This document shows, one piece after another, positions 34,040 to 44,820 of a DNA stretch of 64,000 nucleotides; position 1 is the stretch's first letter; every line of letters starts with the position of its first letter. Source of the stretch: Usnea hakonensis (lineage: Eukaryota > Ascomycota > Lecanoromycetes > Lecanorales > Parmeliaceae); assembly GCA_013423325.1 (NCBI GenBank), contig BLJB01000008.1, positions 1-64,000 of the forward strand. The letters run 5' to 3'. A program made the position numbers and the translations under genes. The notes below the pieces were generated by a model. The model did not search any database, was not told the origin of the DNA, and worked only from the letters and a program-made list of their open reading frames with translations.

Positions 34040-35155
34040 CTACTCCGCAGACCCATGCACACTCTTCCCCCCACCATACACCCTCCCCCGCTCCAACACC
34101 TTCCTCACCCTCCTATACACCTTCCTCCTCCTTGCCTGCTCCCTCTTCAAACACCCCTCCACATGCCCCGCCACCTCCCCCCTCGGATGCACCTCATTCC
34201 AAAACCTCTCCTCATCCCCATCCTTCGCCCCCTGCAAACAAATCATGCATGAAAGCCCCCACTCAACCCCCCCGCTCTGGTGATCCAGCGTCGGGAACCG
34301 CACCGCCGCCATGAACCGTTGAGGTTCTCGCGCATACCCCGCCGCGTAGCCCACGGGGTCGGTATTCATGATGTCCAGCTCCGGCGCGTGCCCGTAGCGC
34401 GGGTCCCGCAAAGCGAATGCGGTGTGGCGTTGCGCTGTTTCGGAAATCGTTTTGCCCCCGGGGCCAGAGTAGGTGGAGAAGTCGGTGAGGTGGGGGACGG
34501 CGCCGTAGGAGACTAGTTGGACGCGGAGACCGCCGGGGGGTTCTTTTTGGTTGGGGCAGTTGTGTTTCTTGAGGGAGTAGAGGCCTGGGAGGGAGAGGAG
34601 GATGGGGGTGGTGGGGGATGTGAGGGGGGAGAAGGCGAAGATGCGTTTGGCGGATGCGAGGGAGATGGGGATTAGGGAGGGGTCGGTGCTGAGGCAGGGC
34701 CAGCAGATGCGGTGGCAGGTTAGGAGGGAGAGATAGGTGCCGAAGCGGCCGCAGAGGAAGCAGCCCTGAGAACGGAGAGCGGTGTAGAGGTCGTGAGCAG
34801 TGAAGTAGCGGGCTGTAAGGGTGCTGAGGAGAGCGCGTAAGGCGTGAGGGGAGTGTGTGACGACTTTTCTGTAAGCGGTGAGGGAATCGATGGTGAGGGT
34901 CATGCGCTTGCTGACGGAGCGGAGGAGGGTTAGGTGTTCGAGAGAGAGGTGGGAGAAGATGTTTTCGATGATCTCGAGGGGGAGGGTTTCGAGATGGCCG
35001 AGGGAGGCGGTTGCGCTCTGTAGGACAGAGGCTGAGGGGGTTTTGCTTGAAAACTGATCAAGTGGACAGTCTTCCTGAAGATACTCGGTATTGATGGTGC
35101 GATCGCAGATATCACCCCTGGAGTACGTCAGGCGTCGGAGCACAGCGTCCTCCAT
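34040..35155 (-). CDS. F-box protein
   Basis: A single exon of 371 residues from the first in-frame ATG at 35155 (the open frame extends upstream but begins with GTG). Residues ~52-100 form an F-box: LGHLETLPLEIIENIFSHLSLEHLTLLRSVSKRM. It is followed by a Cys-rich patch, CFLCGRFGTYLSLLTCHRICWPCL (CxxC…C…CxxC spacing), that may bind zinc. The C-terminal half contains GKTISETAQRHTAF, a second patch WGLSCMICLQGAKD, and a very basic tail (LKREQARRRKVYRRVRKV). F-box proteins link substrates to SCF ubiquitin ligases through Skp1; the substrate is unknown. The strong third-position GC bias (long G-rich or C-rich runs) gives long antisense frames, which are shadows. Confidence 0.85.
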   Translation of the reverse strand: MEDAVLRRLTYSRGDICDRTINTEYLQEDCPLDQFSSKTPSASVLQSATASLGHLETLPLEIIENIFSHLSLEHLTLLRSVSKRMTLTIDSLTAYRKVVTHSPHALRALLSTLTARYFTAHDLYTALRSQGCFLCGRFGTYLSLLTCHRICWPCLSTDPSLIPISLASAKRIFAFSPLTSPTTPILLSLPGLYSLKKHNCPNQKEPPGGLRVQLVSYGAVPHLTDFSTYSGPGGKTISETAQRHTAFALRDPRYGHAPELDIMNTDPVGYAAGYAREPQRFMAAVRFPTLDHQSGGVEWGLSCMICLQGAKDGDEERFWNEVHPRGEVAGHVEGCLKREQARRRKVYRRVRKVLERGRVYGGGKSVHGSAE

Positions 35156-35679
35156 GGTCGATGTTTCAGTATTAGTGATGGTAAATTCCAGTAAATGGTG
35201 ATTGTGGAATGGTGAAAATCTCGGCACAAAATGAAGACACGTCTAAAACCTTGGTCAAGCCTCTGTTGGACCGGCGGCTTTGATATTTGTTGACATTGTG
35301 CTATGAATATCTGTTTGGGCGTGGGGAGTGTGTTGTGAAGAGTCCGTGTTGCGCGAGCACAACACTTGTCAATGATTCCGGACCAGCTTGTTGCGACCAA
35401 ATATGTCGCTCAACTCCAAAAACAGCGCCACAAACCGTCAGAGAACTGCTGATAATTTCATTTCTGTGGACTGCTGCGCATCTTATTCCGAGAGGGCACA
35501 TCTGGGGGCGTCGTTGACTCTCTCTCTTTTCTTACAAAATACAAAGACCATGACACAAAGTCATTGTTCTTTTCAAAACGAAAATGCGGTGTGTTGAGAA
35601 GCCAGTTGCTAGGCCAAAGTCAAGGTGCTGTGAAGCTTCTTCAACACATGGATGAACAATGGTTTTACATAGTAGAGTA
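35156..35679. other. Intergenic between F-box and permease genes
   Basis: Divergent/tandem flank containing the promoter of the F-box gene and the 3' flank of the permease. No gene is seen. Confidence 0.4.
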
Positions 35680-37907
35680 CTACTCCCGGCTAGTAGTCTC
35701 CACCACCGGACCCGTGTAGTGATGTCTCCCATAGACGACCCAGAATAGCATGCTAAACAACATGACGCCCCCATATACCAAGACGCAATAATTCATTTCT
35801 TCAATGCTTGGATTCTTGACCGTTGGCCACATGGAGAAGAATGCACCAAGCAGTGAATACAGTATCGCTATGATAGTAATGGGGACGCCAAAACGTCCAA
35901 GTCGGAAAGGACCCCAAGGAATCTCGGAATCGGGGGTTCGGAGACGCTTATTTAGCATGACGGAAGCGGAGAGGATGAAGGAGGAGTAGTAGCTGGCTAC
36001 GATGAGAGAGATGAAAGCGCCGAAGCCGACGGAGGAACCAATGTTGATGAGGGCTAGGAGGAGATTGACGATTGTTGTCGCACCGATGGCGTACAGAGGA
36101 AGGTACGTGCGTTGATCAACCTTGCGTCCCAAGTCAGCAAAATTGCTGGAAGCGCTTTTTCCATAGTGGCTTAGCTATGAAGATATATCATACTCTGGCA
36201 AGGTATTTGGATCCTGGAAGACCGCCTTCACGGGCGAAAGCCCACAGCATACGGGAGGCTGTGGCGATAATGCCTACGCAGGCAAAGAACTGGGTGACGA
36301 TGACAACACAAGCCTGGAGTCATTAGTCACGAAGAGTAACCGCTATCAAATATCCCTCGATCTTTAACAGTCGAAGAACCACTTACCATGGCTGTACCGC
36401 CAGCCGTAGACCCTACAGCATAAGTGTATATGCTCATAAAAGGGTAAAATGTGACCGCTTCCAGTGTATCAGAGATATCGCTTGGCATGCAGAAAAGAAG
36501 TGCAATAAGCATGGCAAATCCAAGTATTCCATTGAGCATGGTAGAGATACCCATACTGAGTGGAATGACGTATGGTGCGTTTTGGATCTCCTCCGCTGTA
36601 GAAATATCAGCGTCCCTTCTCGACGCCAATTCTTCCCGCAGTGCAGCCTTACCTATGTGATCGGCGGCATCCAGGCCAGGGAAGGAATCCATCGCAGTAA
36701 CGAGTCCTACGAAGAAAGACAGACTGTTTGTACTCCAGTCACCGCCATTGTAGAAGGTGGCGAAAACCTCCTTTGCTGACTGATGAGGAGCAAGGTGCAC
36801 CAAGGGGATCAAGATACCAAAGAACCCCAGGATGTGAAAGTAGAGCATCAAGGACTCGATCTGAGGGAGGAACCTTCCGATGTAGGTGTTCATGAAGAGT
36901 GAAAATGCTACGACCGCATAGAAGAGAAGCGTTCCATGCCATCTTTGGTAGTCGTAATCTGGATGATTCAGTATCAGAAGGCCTTGTACTAGAGTTCCCG
37001 CCACATATGCAGTGCCTGCAACTAAGGACTGCCATGAAATGACTGTCAGCCATCCAGCAAGGTAGCTCAGGAATTTTCGGCATGATGGTGGGGCCAGGAT
37101 AGCCACCCAATTGAACGGACCACCTGCAAGCGGAATCCTGATTTTTGTCAGCGTGGAATGCCAAAGCAAACGGTCATTTGCTTAAAAGTCGCAAGAAGTA
37201 TCAAGGGACCACCTAGAGTCTGCGGAAGTCTGCACAAAGGCCAGTCTCGTGCCCTAATTAACTAGCCGGTGGATTCAGTGCCGATTGAAGAGCCAACATA
37301 ACGACGAAGACAAAATGCGGAGTCACGCAGATGGCAGTGAGAGCCTCGGAAGGGTGTACATGGCTGCATAATACCCGCAGTATGAAATGGAGGTGAAGGA
37401 ATCGTCTCGTTTGCAAACATACATTGAAGCCATCTCGGCCATAACCAGAGCCTGAAGTATCGCGCCGCACCAAACGAAGAGGTATCCATATATCAACCCT
37501 GCTGGGCCACCGTTCTCTAGGCCATTGAATAAGGTCCTATACCAGGTAAGCCCTGGTTGAATCATAGACGATTGTGTCATATTGGAAAGGTGGCCTACTG
37601 ACGATGTAATGACTTCCCATGTTATCATGAGAGTACTGGTAAGACCTACCACTGGTAGAAGTCCAAATCCTCGCTATGATCGACATCCTCCGTCAGTGTC
37701 GAACTTGCCTGCAGACAGCTGGTGCTGCCCTTGCTCATGAAGCTGGAACAAGAAAGCATATAGATAGGAACTTACTCGGAACTGTTGTTTCTTTCCAAAC
37801 CGAGCCAGGACAGCTTCGTCTCTTGGGAACCTTTGATGACTTTGTAGACTTGCACTATCCCCCAATACAACCATCTCCACATCGTTCTTATCCCCAAATT
37901 CTTCCAT
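35680..37907 (-). CDS. APC-superfamily amino acid / GABA-type permease
   Basis: Five inferred exons: 37907-37776, 37673-37423, 37137-36387, 36313-36194 and 36120-35680 (564 residues). The introns are 102, 285, 73 and 73 nt, all phase-consistent. The N-terminal RDEAVLARFGKKQQF and GFGLLPVVGLTSTLMITWE are typical of fungal amino-acid/choline permeases (ACT family). They are followed by GGPAGLIYGYLFVWCGAILQAL, AEMASMIPLAGGPFNWVAILAP, WLTVISWQSLVAGTAY, VTAMDSFPGLDAADHI and IATASRMLWAFAREGGLPGS. About twelve membrane helices are expected, at the plasma membrane. The substrate cannot be fixed; GABA, choline or polar amino acids are all possible. A charged insert (KAALREELASRRDADISTAEE) lies after the FPGLDAADHIG motif. 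An alternative ATG at 38024 would add 39 unlikely residues. Confidence 0.88.
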
Positions 37908-39117
37908 TTCTACCTTGTCGCCGCCCGAAGTCCTGAGACTGGAACAAAGCTTCGAAGGGGACGAGAGATGGAAATATTGAGACTCTGGTAAAGAAATTGA
38001 AAATATCATGAGATAGAGAACCATGTGAGATGGGGGCGAAGAATGGACTGAACAGGTCTTGAGTATACGCCAGTGATTAGTAATTTACCGATTTTAGCCA
38101 CGTTTCTGCATCCTGTGTGAATCCTGAGGATAGCCTCCAGGGACCATCCCATTCCTTGCTACCGTGACAAAAATTTGACGAAAACAGCGCTTGCACTCCT
38201 ACATGCGTGCGGAGAGATAACGATAATGGAAGGGCCTGGCGAAGCCGGCAAGTAAGGGGCATTGTAGCCGAAATGCACGTATCGTGATTCGACCGGTATC
38301 GTTCGGGCTGAAATCGCATGCATGGACTCGCGGTGCGCCTTAGCGACTTCGGGACTAGGTGCCAGATCAAGAACGCTGGATCCCGCGATCCTAAGCATCC
38401 TTTGGAAAGGCTTCTTTCCGTTGCCTTGAGTGCTCGGAGAGGCCGGATTGGCCATGTTGATATTGGAGGATAGAGGATGGAGGATTGAGGATTGGGGGGA
38501 TTGAAGAGCGGGGGTTTGAGTAGGGAGACTACTTCGATCAATAGGTCTACGTTGGCTAGTGGGATGGTATGGAATGAAACAGTCCGGCTGTGACTTGGTG
38601 AAATATCGAATATCAAGAAAAGATCGTCGCGCATTGTAGAGGCTTGAAGTGCGAAGAAAATAGGCAGCTGTTGAGATTTGAATTAGGGCTGGTTATTATG
38701 AAGTTTTTTTGCTTTTATAGGTGCCCCGCCCCGCCCCGCGTACCCCCCACGAACTTTGACCCTTGGCCCCTGGAGCCCTGCGGCTTGAACCCTAAACTTT
38801 GATCCTGGGCCCTAAGTATGGTAAAGCTAGGAGCTACCTTAGGTACCTATCTAGAACTAAGCTCCCAGCGTTTCGAAGGATCATTTCGTGAATAATTCCA
38901 CCCCATGTAGTCTTCGGCCTAATGATCGTGCCGAATCCGCCTCTCTTCCGAGTCTCTCGGTACTGGTTTACTACACATCCGAATGCACCCGGTCGCCCAA
39001 AGGCTGATAATGACTAGATGTCAGCACGGAACGACGGACGTGGTGGTTTGAGCGATCTTTGAGACTGACCCTAGATATCAAAATAAAGCATCACTTAGGA
39101 GATCAAGGCAGTAGGTT
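37908..39117. other. Intergenic with one small ORF
   Basis: Apart from the small ORF listed separately, no gene is seen. The stretch 38700-38900 has a C-rich run (gccccgccccgccccgcg) and aggtacct-type motifs like those at 18.5-18.7 kb. Confidence 0.35.
38159..38455 (-). CDS. Small hypothetical ORF (98 aa)
   Basis: An ATG-initiated frame whose product (MANPASPSTQGNGKKPFQRM…) has a polar N-terminus and a moderately hydrophobic C-terminal half (SPGPSIIVISPHA). It overlaps a longer ATG frame (38077-38634) on the same strand in another phase; only one can be real, and perhaps neither. No family is recognised and no splice sites are evident. Chosen over the longer frame because its amino-acid composition looks more natural. 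Confidence 0.3.
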   Translation of the reverse strand: MANPASPSTQGNGKKPFQRMLRIAGSSVLDLAPSPEVAKAHRESMHAISARTIPVESRYVHFGYNAPYLPASPGPSIIVISPHACRSASAVFVKFLSR

Positions 39118-40098
39118 CTATATATCGGGCTTCCTCCCAATCGTGACGCAAAACATTTGATACTTGCCCTCCTCTTCCGCCAAATCACTAACCATCTCCC
39201 GCCTTAGCCTATCGATATCCTCCTTCCCATACTCCATCCCCTCCAGTAACTTGGGAATCATATGCCAGTAAAGCCCCCACTTATCCCCAATCACATGCTC
39301 AGTCATCTTCTTCGAGCCCGAAAGCTCCGCCTCTGCCCCCCTCCAGAACGGCACTTTATACTCCCATCGCTGCACGTCCACGAATCCAGCGGACTCCATG
39401 TATCCAGCCTGATTGCGTCCTGCGTCTAAATCGAGACCTCGTCGCTGACCGCCCGCTCGGATGGCTCGCAGCCATTCCCAGTCTGATTGCGGGTTTACGC
39501 TTCGCTGGTCTGAGAAGAATACGTCTTCGATGTAGTCGCCCATTTCTACCCAACCGCCCGGCTTCAGGATTTTAAAGATTTCGCCTACATGGCCCGGCCA
39601 GTCGGTTATACCGCACACGAGCATGCGACTGTATACGTACTCCGCAGAACCGAAGCGTAGGCGAGGGTCTGTTCCGGATAGATTGCGGAAATTGCCGCGA
39701 ATGAAGGTCACGTTGGAGGCAGAGCTTTCTCCGGGTGGGGGTGCAGGGACTTGGCAAAGATCTATGCCATAGATGTGAGAAGCATGGGGGAATTGTGTGT
39801 TGCCGAAATAACGAGTTACCACGCCTGTGCCGCAGCCAATGTCTAGGACGATGGTTGCTTTGTAGACAGGGGCGTGGACGATACGGCCGTTCACTAGGGC
39901 GACGAGGGCGAGGTGTTGGTCGTGGAGGCGGGAGTGCTCGGCTGGGCTAGGTGCAGAGAATTGGTTAGCTGGACATTGAATTGTTATTCAATTACGATCT
40001 GTAAGGATAGCAGCCGTTTACTCGTTCGGGAGGATGTAACCAGTGTCCGTGTCATGGAAGGTGGGAGTGCGGGTAAACAGGTCATTTGCCTCGGTCAT
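39118..40098 (-). CDS. SAM-dependent methyltransferase, LaeA/TMT-like
   Basis: Two inferred exons, 40098-40022 and 39946-39118 (301 residues), with a 75-nt phase-consistent intron. The N-terminal block YILPNDPAEHSRLHDQHLAL is the hallmark start of a large fungal methyltransferase group related to LaeA. It is followed by the SAM motif IVLDIGCGTGVVTRYF, then an acidic turn IYGIDLCQVP, the motif II region SRMLVCGITDWPGHVGEIFKILKPGGWVEM and a C-terminal KWGLYWHMIPKLLEGM. All Rossmann-type SAM-binding elements are intact. Members include regulators of secondary metabolism and small-molecule methyltransferases; sequence alone does not separate these. There is no cluster partner next to it. Confidence 0.88.
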
Positions 40099-41022
40099 GG
40101 CAACGACTGGGGGCTGGGGAGAGGCTTGATATCCGCGCGTGTAACAATGTATTGATAGAAGGACTGTTCATGGAGATACTAACTCGCTGGAGAAGAGAAA
40201 AAGACCGAACAAGAATGCGGGGCGTAGACTTGGCTGATTCGATGCGGGAAGACAGATCAAGATAGTGTGGGACCCGCAGGATTCCGACCCCGCAGTCATG
40301 GATCCTATCGCCATGCACCAGACCCTACACTCTATAGTGTGAATCGCAAATCAATTGCCTTACGATCATCTGTGTCATGATTCTCTCTTGAATTCACCGT
40401 CACGCTAGCCTCACCTGCGTACTTCCGCGCTCCAAATTTTTTACCTCACTATGCTTCTTCATACACGGATCGAGCTGTCTTCAAGAGAAGCATATTCCGG
40501 GACTAGAATGATTATGCGGGCAAAGGGGAGGACACATCCAAGTCAGGGGAGAGTTTTGGGTATGCGTGTCGACAACAGATAGATAACATATGTGCAACAA
40601 GCCCAACATGAAAAGATGTTCTTGTGATCCACAAATGTGCACGATACTCACGGTTCCTAGGTACGCTGAACGGAGCCTCAGGTAGTGAAGTACTAGCACT
40701 GGCCACTGAGTTGAGCTCCGCCGCTGTCTTCAGGTGTACTGAAGAGCAGTAAAGAGCCTGAACCAGAGAGGCCCCGAATCCAAGAATGGACCGTATACGA
40801 AAAGAATGCGATGACACGAGTACTGAACCTTGCGGTGCGCGAGCCAATATAGTTCCGTGTGCCAAGTTCGCCAAACGTTGAGCTACATTCAGAGAAAGAG
40901 GATGTGGAGATTCGGGTAAGTGAAGCTAGTATATTATATAAACCGCACGCAAATATAGTAGCAGACTAGTGAAGTAAGACTGGAAAGCAAGACTGAAGTG
41001 CAGAGATAAGTCGCTATTAGGA
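40099..41022. other. Intergenic, no gene recognised
   Basis: A 120-codon minus-strand frame at 40512-40874 begins with TTG and has no domain, so it is not called. Confidence 0.4.
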
Positions 41023-42273
41023 TTAAGACGTATGACCGAAAAAGGAACGAACAACACGCCAGAACCTGCCGGACCTAGATCTTCTCTGCGTGCGCCCACG
41101 GACCGTGAAAGAGTTTTGAATCGCCGTCAATCGCTCATGCGAGGGATGAGGTACGGTACGGGGATTGCGCATGGACAATTCCCAAGGCGTACCGTCCCGA
41201 TTCCTCAATGGGGGGGGCATCCCAGGGGCAAGTCTGTATCCGCGGCGTAAGAAGTCTTCTTCGAGTACCTCATCTCTCGTAGAATGACCGCGGCTTCTTG
41301 GGTGCGGGCTCGGTGGGGGTGATCCCCAAGCCTGCGCGAATCGACCATGACCATCATCTTCGGGCCCAAATGTGTGCCTTCGGCGGTTATTATTTGCGCC
41401 ACGCGGAGCAAAATCCTCGTACTGGTAGTCGCGGTCGCGGTCATTTGCAAAGGAGGTCCTCCGGTTGTTGCGCCGTGGGATAGGCTCTGGGGTGGGCTGA
41501 TACCTCCCACGTGGATCAAAATTGTTTGTGTAGGGGCTTCTTGGACCACTGCGATGTGGGAATGGCTCTGGGTTGGGCTGATACCTTCCACGTGGATCGA
41601 AGTTGTTTGTAAAAGGGTTTCTTGGACCAGCGCGTCGCGGAAGTGGCTCTGGGATGTGCTGGTATCTGTCACTCTGCCCATAGACGTTCGCGTATGGCAT
41701 GCCTCGGCCGTGAGGAGGTGGGGCAAATTCAGGAAACCCATGGCCCCAGTCTCCGTCCAAGTCTTCGTCATCGTCTCCGTCAATATCTCCGTCCCAGTCT
41801 CCGCCCCAGTCTCCACCATCGTAGTCACCTGGGGATGGATCGTCTTCGTACATACTCCCACTGGCTGCAGCTACACGACCATCATCGTCAGCATAACAAT
41901 CAACGTCTGAGAGTGAACAATGAGGTGTGGAGATCACCCACGTAATGCATCCAGTCCAATTTGTTGAGGGTACCAGGTGATCCGACCGTTGTCATCGAAG
42001 GTTGCTGACCAGGCTTTGGTGCTAATATATACGCCTGTCAGTATCAGTCCAGAGTGTGATGACAGTCGAGGAGGTTGGGGGCAAGAAAGGTCTGTTGCCG
42101 TACTTGAGACCCCTCTCCAAATCTTTACGAATAATTTCGACATCATCTTTCTCTATATCCCTTCCATCACCGTACATGACCCGGAACATCCGCCTTCCAG
42201 CTAAAGCTGGAATCATCTCTTGGGGACATTCCTCTACAAACGGTTGACTTTGGTGCAACTCAGCCGCCACCAT
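41023..42273 (-). CDS. Disordered repeat protein with conserved N-terminal domain, unknown function
   Basis: Three inferred exons: 42273-42111, 42034-41942 and 41906-41023 (379 residues). Exons 1-2 encode a globular part (ALAGRRMFRVMYGDGRDI…, then STKAWSATFDDNGRITWYPQQIG). Exon 3 begins with an acidic Asp/Gly tract (DYDGGDWGGDWDGDIDGDD). Two near-identical 27-residue units (GPRNPFTNNFDPRGRYQPNP and its copy; 81-bp period on DNA) follow, then an Arg-rich tail ending RFWRVVRSFFGHTS. The phases fit, but intron 2 is only 35 nt and intron 1 could use a different donor, so a frameshift is an alternative to intron 2. I know of no function; acidic plus Arg-rich blocks suggest nucleic-acid or protein binding. 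Confidence 0.6.
41490..41655 (-). repeat. Coding tandem repeat, 81-bp unit
   Basis: The sequence 'gatacct(c/t)ccacgtggatc(a/g)aa(a/g)ttgtttgt' at 41500 recurs at 41581, a spacing of 81 bases. The two copies encode the same 27-residue block with a few substitutions; a third, diverged copy may follow on the amino-acid level (RRNNRRTSFANDRD). Confidence 0.75.
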
Positions 42274-43304
42274 ACCAACTCTGGTGACGCTGGTCCCTCT
42301 ATTGTACGATTAGCGATTTCGTCTGAAGGTCGCTTTCCTGGACTCTTACCCAACAAGGAAGTAAACTATCGGCATATTGATCGATGTGCTATGAGCGTGC
42401 AATTTTGTGAAAGCGTGTGACCTTCGGTCGTTGATGAAGAGAGAAGAGAAAAAAAGACAATTGAACTAGCGAAAGCAGCTTCATATACACTCCTCAACGT
42501 CCAATATTCGGAGGAACATATGACTAGCATGTGACTGTGTTAAGACTGATGTGTTATGGGAACGTCGGGAGATGCGACCAATAAAGTTCCATAATCGCCA
42601 CCCCAGCAGTAGTGTTACGATGTTCATGGCGGGGTCCTGGTAAGTAACTCCGGATGTGTTATAAAATGTGTTATGTTGGAAGACGAGGTATCGAGCAAAT
42701 TGAGAACTTGAAATTTTGACACCCAAGCGAGAGCGCGCCCAGTGTCCAATAGCTCTAGATATGGCACAAAGATTAGAGACAGGGAGCTCCCATCAGTAGG
42801 ACACTAGAGTTCAGTGTCTTAATGGAGACATCAATGCGGGAAGGGAGCAGGACATTACCCGGCTCGCATGCTGACTGCAGATTTAGCGCGCGAATTTCTT
42901 GCAGCCAGCGACCAGACCCCGGCTTACGCCAAACCATCAATCCTCACGTGACATTTCACCTAGATGAATATGGCCTTGGAGTGAATGTAAGTCAATTACT
43001 TGTGTAGGTAGAGCCTCTTTCGCCCTATAAAAGCTTGAGCGACTTTCAACATCAAGCGCCGTTCGCCTTGGATGGCGTAACCGGAAGCTTGAGCAAGTAA
43101 AGACATGGCACATTAAAATTGCGAGCGCTCTTGGCTTGGTCTGACTGCAAATTTCCGTGGCATGTTTTGATTGAGATTCGGAAAATTGCTGTGTATGAAA
43201 AGAACATGAGCATAGCAATGTGTATGGCGATAAAAAATGCACCGGCCATCGCCTCTAATCTACCTGGACCTTGCTCCACCGCTCAAATGTCCCAGTATGG
43301 TGAA
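42274..43304. other. Intergenic, no gene recognised
   Basis: Short open frames on both strands only, none with recognisable features. It includes the 3' flank of the third 7TM gene. Confidence 0.4.
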
Positions 43305-44820
43305 TCAGACGGATCGAAAAGTGTTCTGCCCGTTCTCTAGGTCTTCTCTCACCGTAGCGATAGCCTTACCTTGATACTCAGTCCCTTCACCGAAGCGTGA
43401 CGCTCGCGATAAAGATGGCTCGAGCCCATCAAGGACGAAATACTCGCTGCGAGGCTGAGCATGTGCGAGGTACGAATCATCCCGCGAATCGGAGACACTC
43501 AATCCCACGCCGTATTTAGCAAAAGGTCTTTGGAATCTAGCTAGGACATGTCCTTTGGGCGTATCGGCTTCGGCGCTCGATGCGTTTTGGGATGCAGATC
43601 CCAGTATGCGATGGCGGATTTTGGGGCCAATGTGTTGGAAGAATTTAGGCATTGTGGGGAGACAGCCGACAATTATGCCCACTGAAAGCTCAGTCCATGT
43701 CCAGTATCCCATGGGGAGTAGCTCCCAGCTCGTGTCACGAGCTTCAACCGTCTGCCAAGTGTAGTATGTGCGCAGGATAGAAGCTATACAGGCGCTGTGT
43801 TCAGTAAGGATCAGCACGTTGACGTTTGTGTTTGCCCGGAGGGAAATGTGCCTCGAGCTCATCTAAGAGAACGAAGAGATACTTTTTGAATATGGACTTA
43901 CAGTAGACCTGTAGCAAAGACTCCCATGGTCAAAAGTTTCTTCTTGAAAGACATTTGTAGGTTCCAGAGGGTTGGCATTGGAAGAATAAGGATTGCAAAG
44001 TCGGAGAGTGCGTTGAACACTCCACTAGCCTTGTAAGACGCGCTGCCGTCAAAGCAGTGGCCACCTGACATCAAAGGATTCCAAATCTTCTCACGAGGAG
44101 TGCATATAAATATCAAGAAAAAGGTGTCAATGACGTAAAAAAGGGTCAAGCTCCAGATACATGCGTGAATTGCGAGGAATAATGGGAAGGCCCCTTTTCT
44201 AGAAGGTGCAAAGATTCGGAGGTACTGGAGGAGGATGGAGAGTTTTACGAAGATCATAGTGATGGCGTAGGTGATGGCCGTGAGGTTGACCCACTGTAGG
44301 TGCTCTCAGTGTTGGGTCTGAGGTATCTGGTTACGGGTATTGAACATACATAGAGTACTCGGAAGAAGGACTTGAGTCGTAAATCCCACATATGAGTGCC
44401 AGCACCACTCTTTTGACACAACAGCGCGGGTACCGCGAAGCCTATGAAACTCATCTACCAGAGTCGGCCACAAATCTTGAAAATGGTTTTTTTGATTGTA
44501 AGAAAAGATTACCCATGCTATGACTGATGTATCTAAGAGACATTAACCTAGAGCGATCCGCAACGGGGAGGATACTGCCACCTACAGTCTTCATACCCCA
44601 TGGTTCGAAGTACGAAACGCTTGGTGTAAATCCGAATGATCACGGCACATGTTGAGAAGCTTATAGTCAGAATGGCAACTATATGGAGAGCGACTCCTTG
44701 ATTCGGTGGATTTTCAAGGTTTGGTGTGATACCAGCCGGAGGCGGGGCGGCAGGTCCATTCAAAAGATTCTCAAGCGCTGCCTGAGGGCCATCCGAGGTG
44801 GAAGATGGCGTAGCTGCCAT
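43305..44820 (-). CDS. Rhodopsin-like seven-transmembrane protein, copy 3
   Basis: Five inferred exons: 44820-44586, 44532-44513, 44454-44350, 44293-43902 and 43794-43305 (413 residues). One is a 20-nt mini-exon needed to build the conserved MGYEDYTSVIAW motif. The introns of 53, 58, 50 and 101 nt keep the phase. Features are helix 1 (VALHIVAILTISFSTCAVIIRIY), then YTKRFVLRTMGYEDYTSVIAW, SGAGTHMWDLRLKSFFRVLYWVNLTAI and IFVKLSILLQYLRIFAPSR. Later come FNALSDFAILILPMPTLWNLQMSFKKK and YWTWTELSVGIIVGCLPTMPKFFQ, then a ~130-residue Ser-rich tail. This is again the PF20684 family. The start is the first ATG (MAATPSSTSDG); the frame extends ~23 hydrophobic codons upstream without an ATG, so a 5' exon carrying a signal sequence is conceivable. 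Confidence 0.85.

Noticed and set aside
34132..34516. Pro-rich plus-strand ORFs opposite the F-box gene
   Set aside because: Antisense shadows of the GC-biased F-box coding region.
38077..38634. 185-codon minus-strand ATG ORF
   Set aside because: Overlaps a more natural-looking 98-codon frame; composition is chance-like and no family is seen.
40512..40874. 120-codon minus-strand frame
   Set aside because: Starts with TTG, has no ATG near the 5' end and no recognisable domain.
41205..41945. Long frames in other phases and on the opposite strand of the repeat protein gene
   Set aside because: They mirror the biased codons of the repeat-rich gene and lack independent features.
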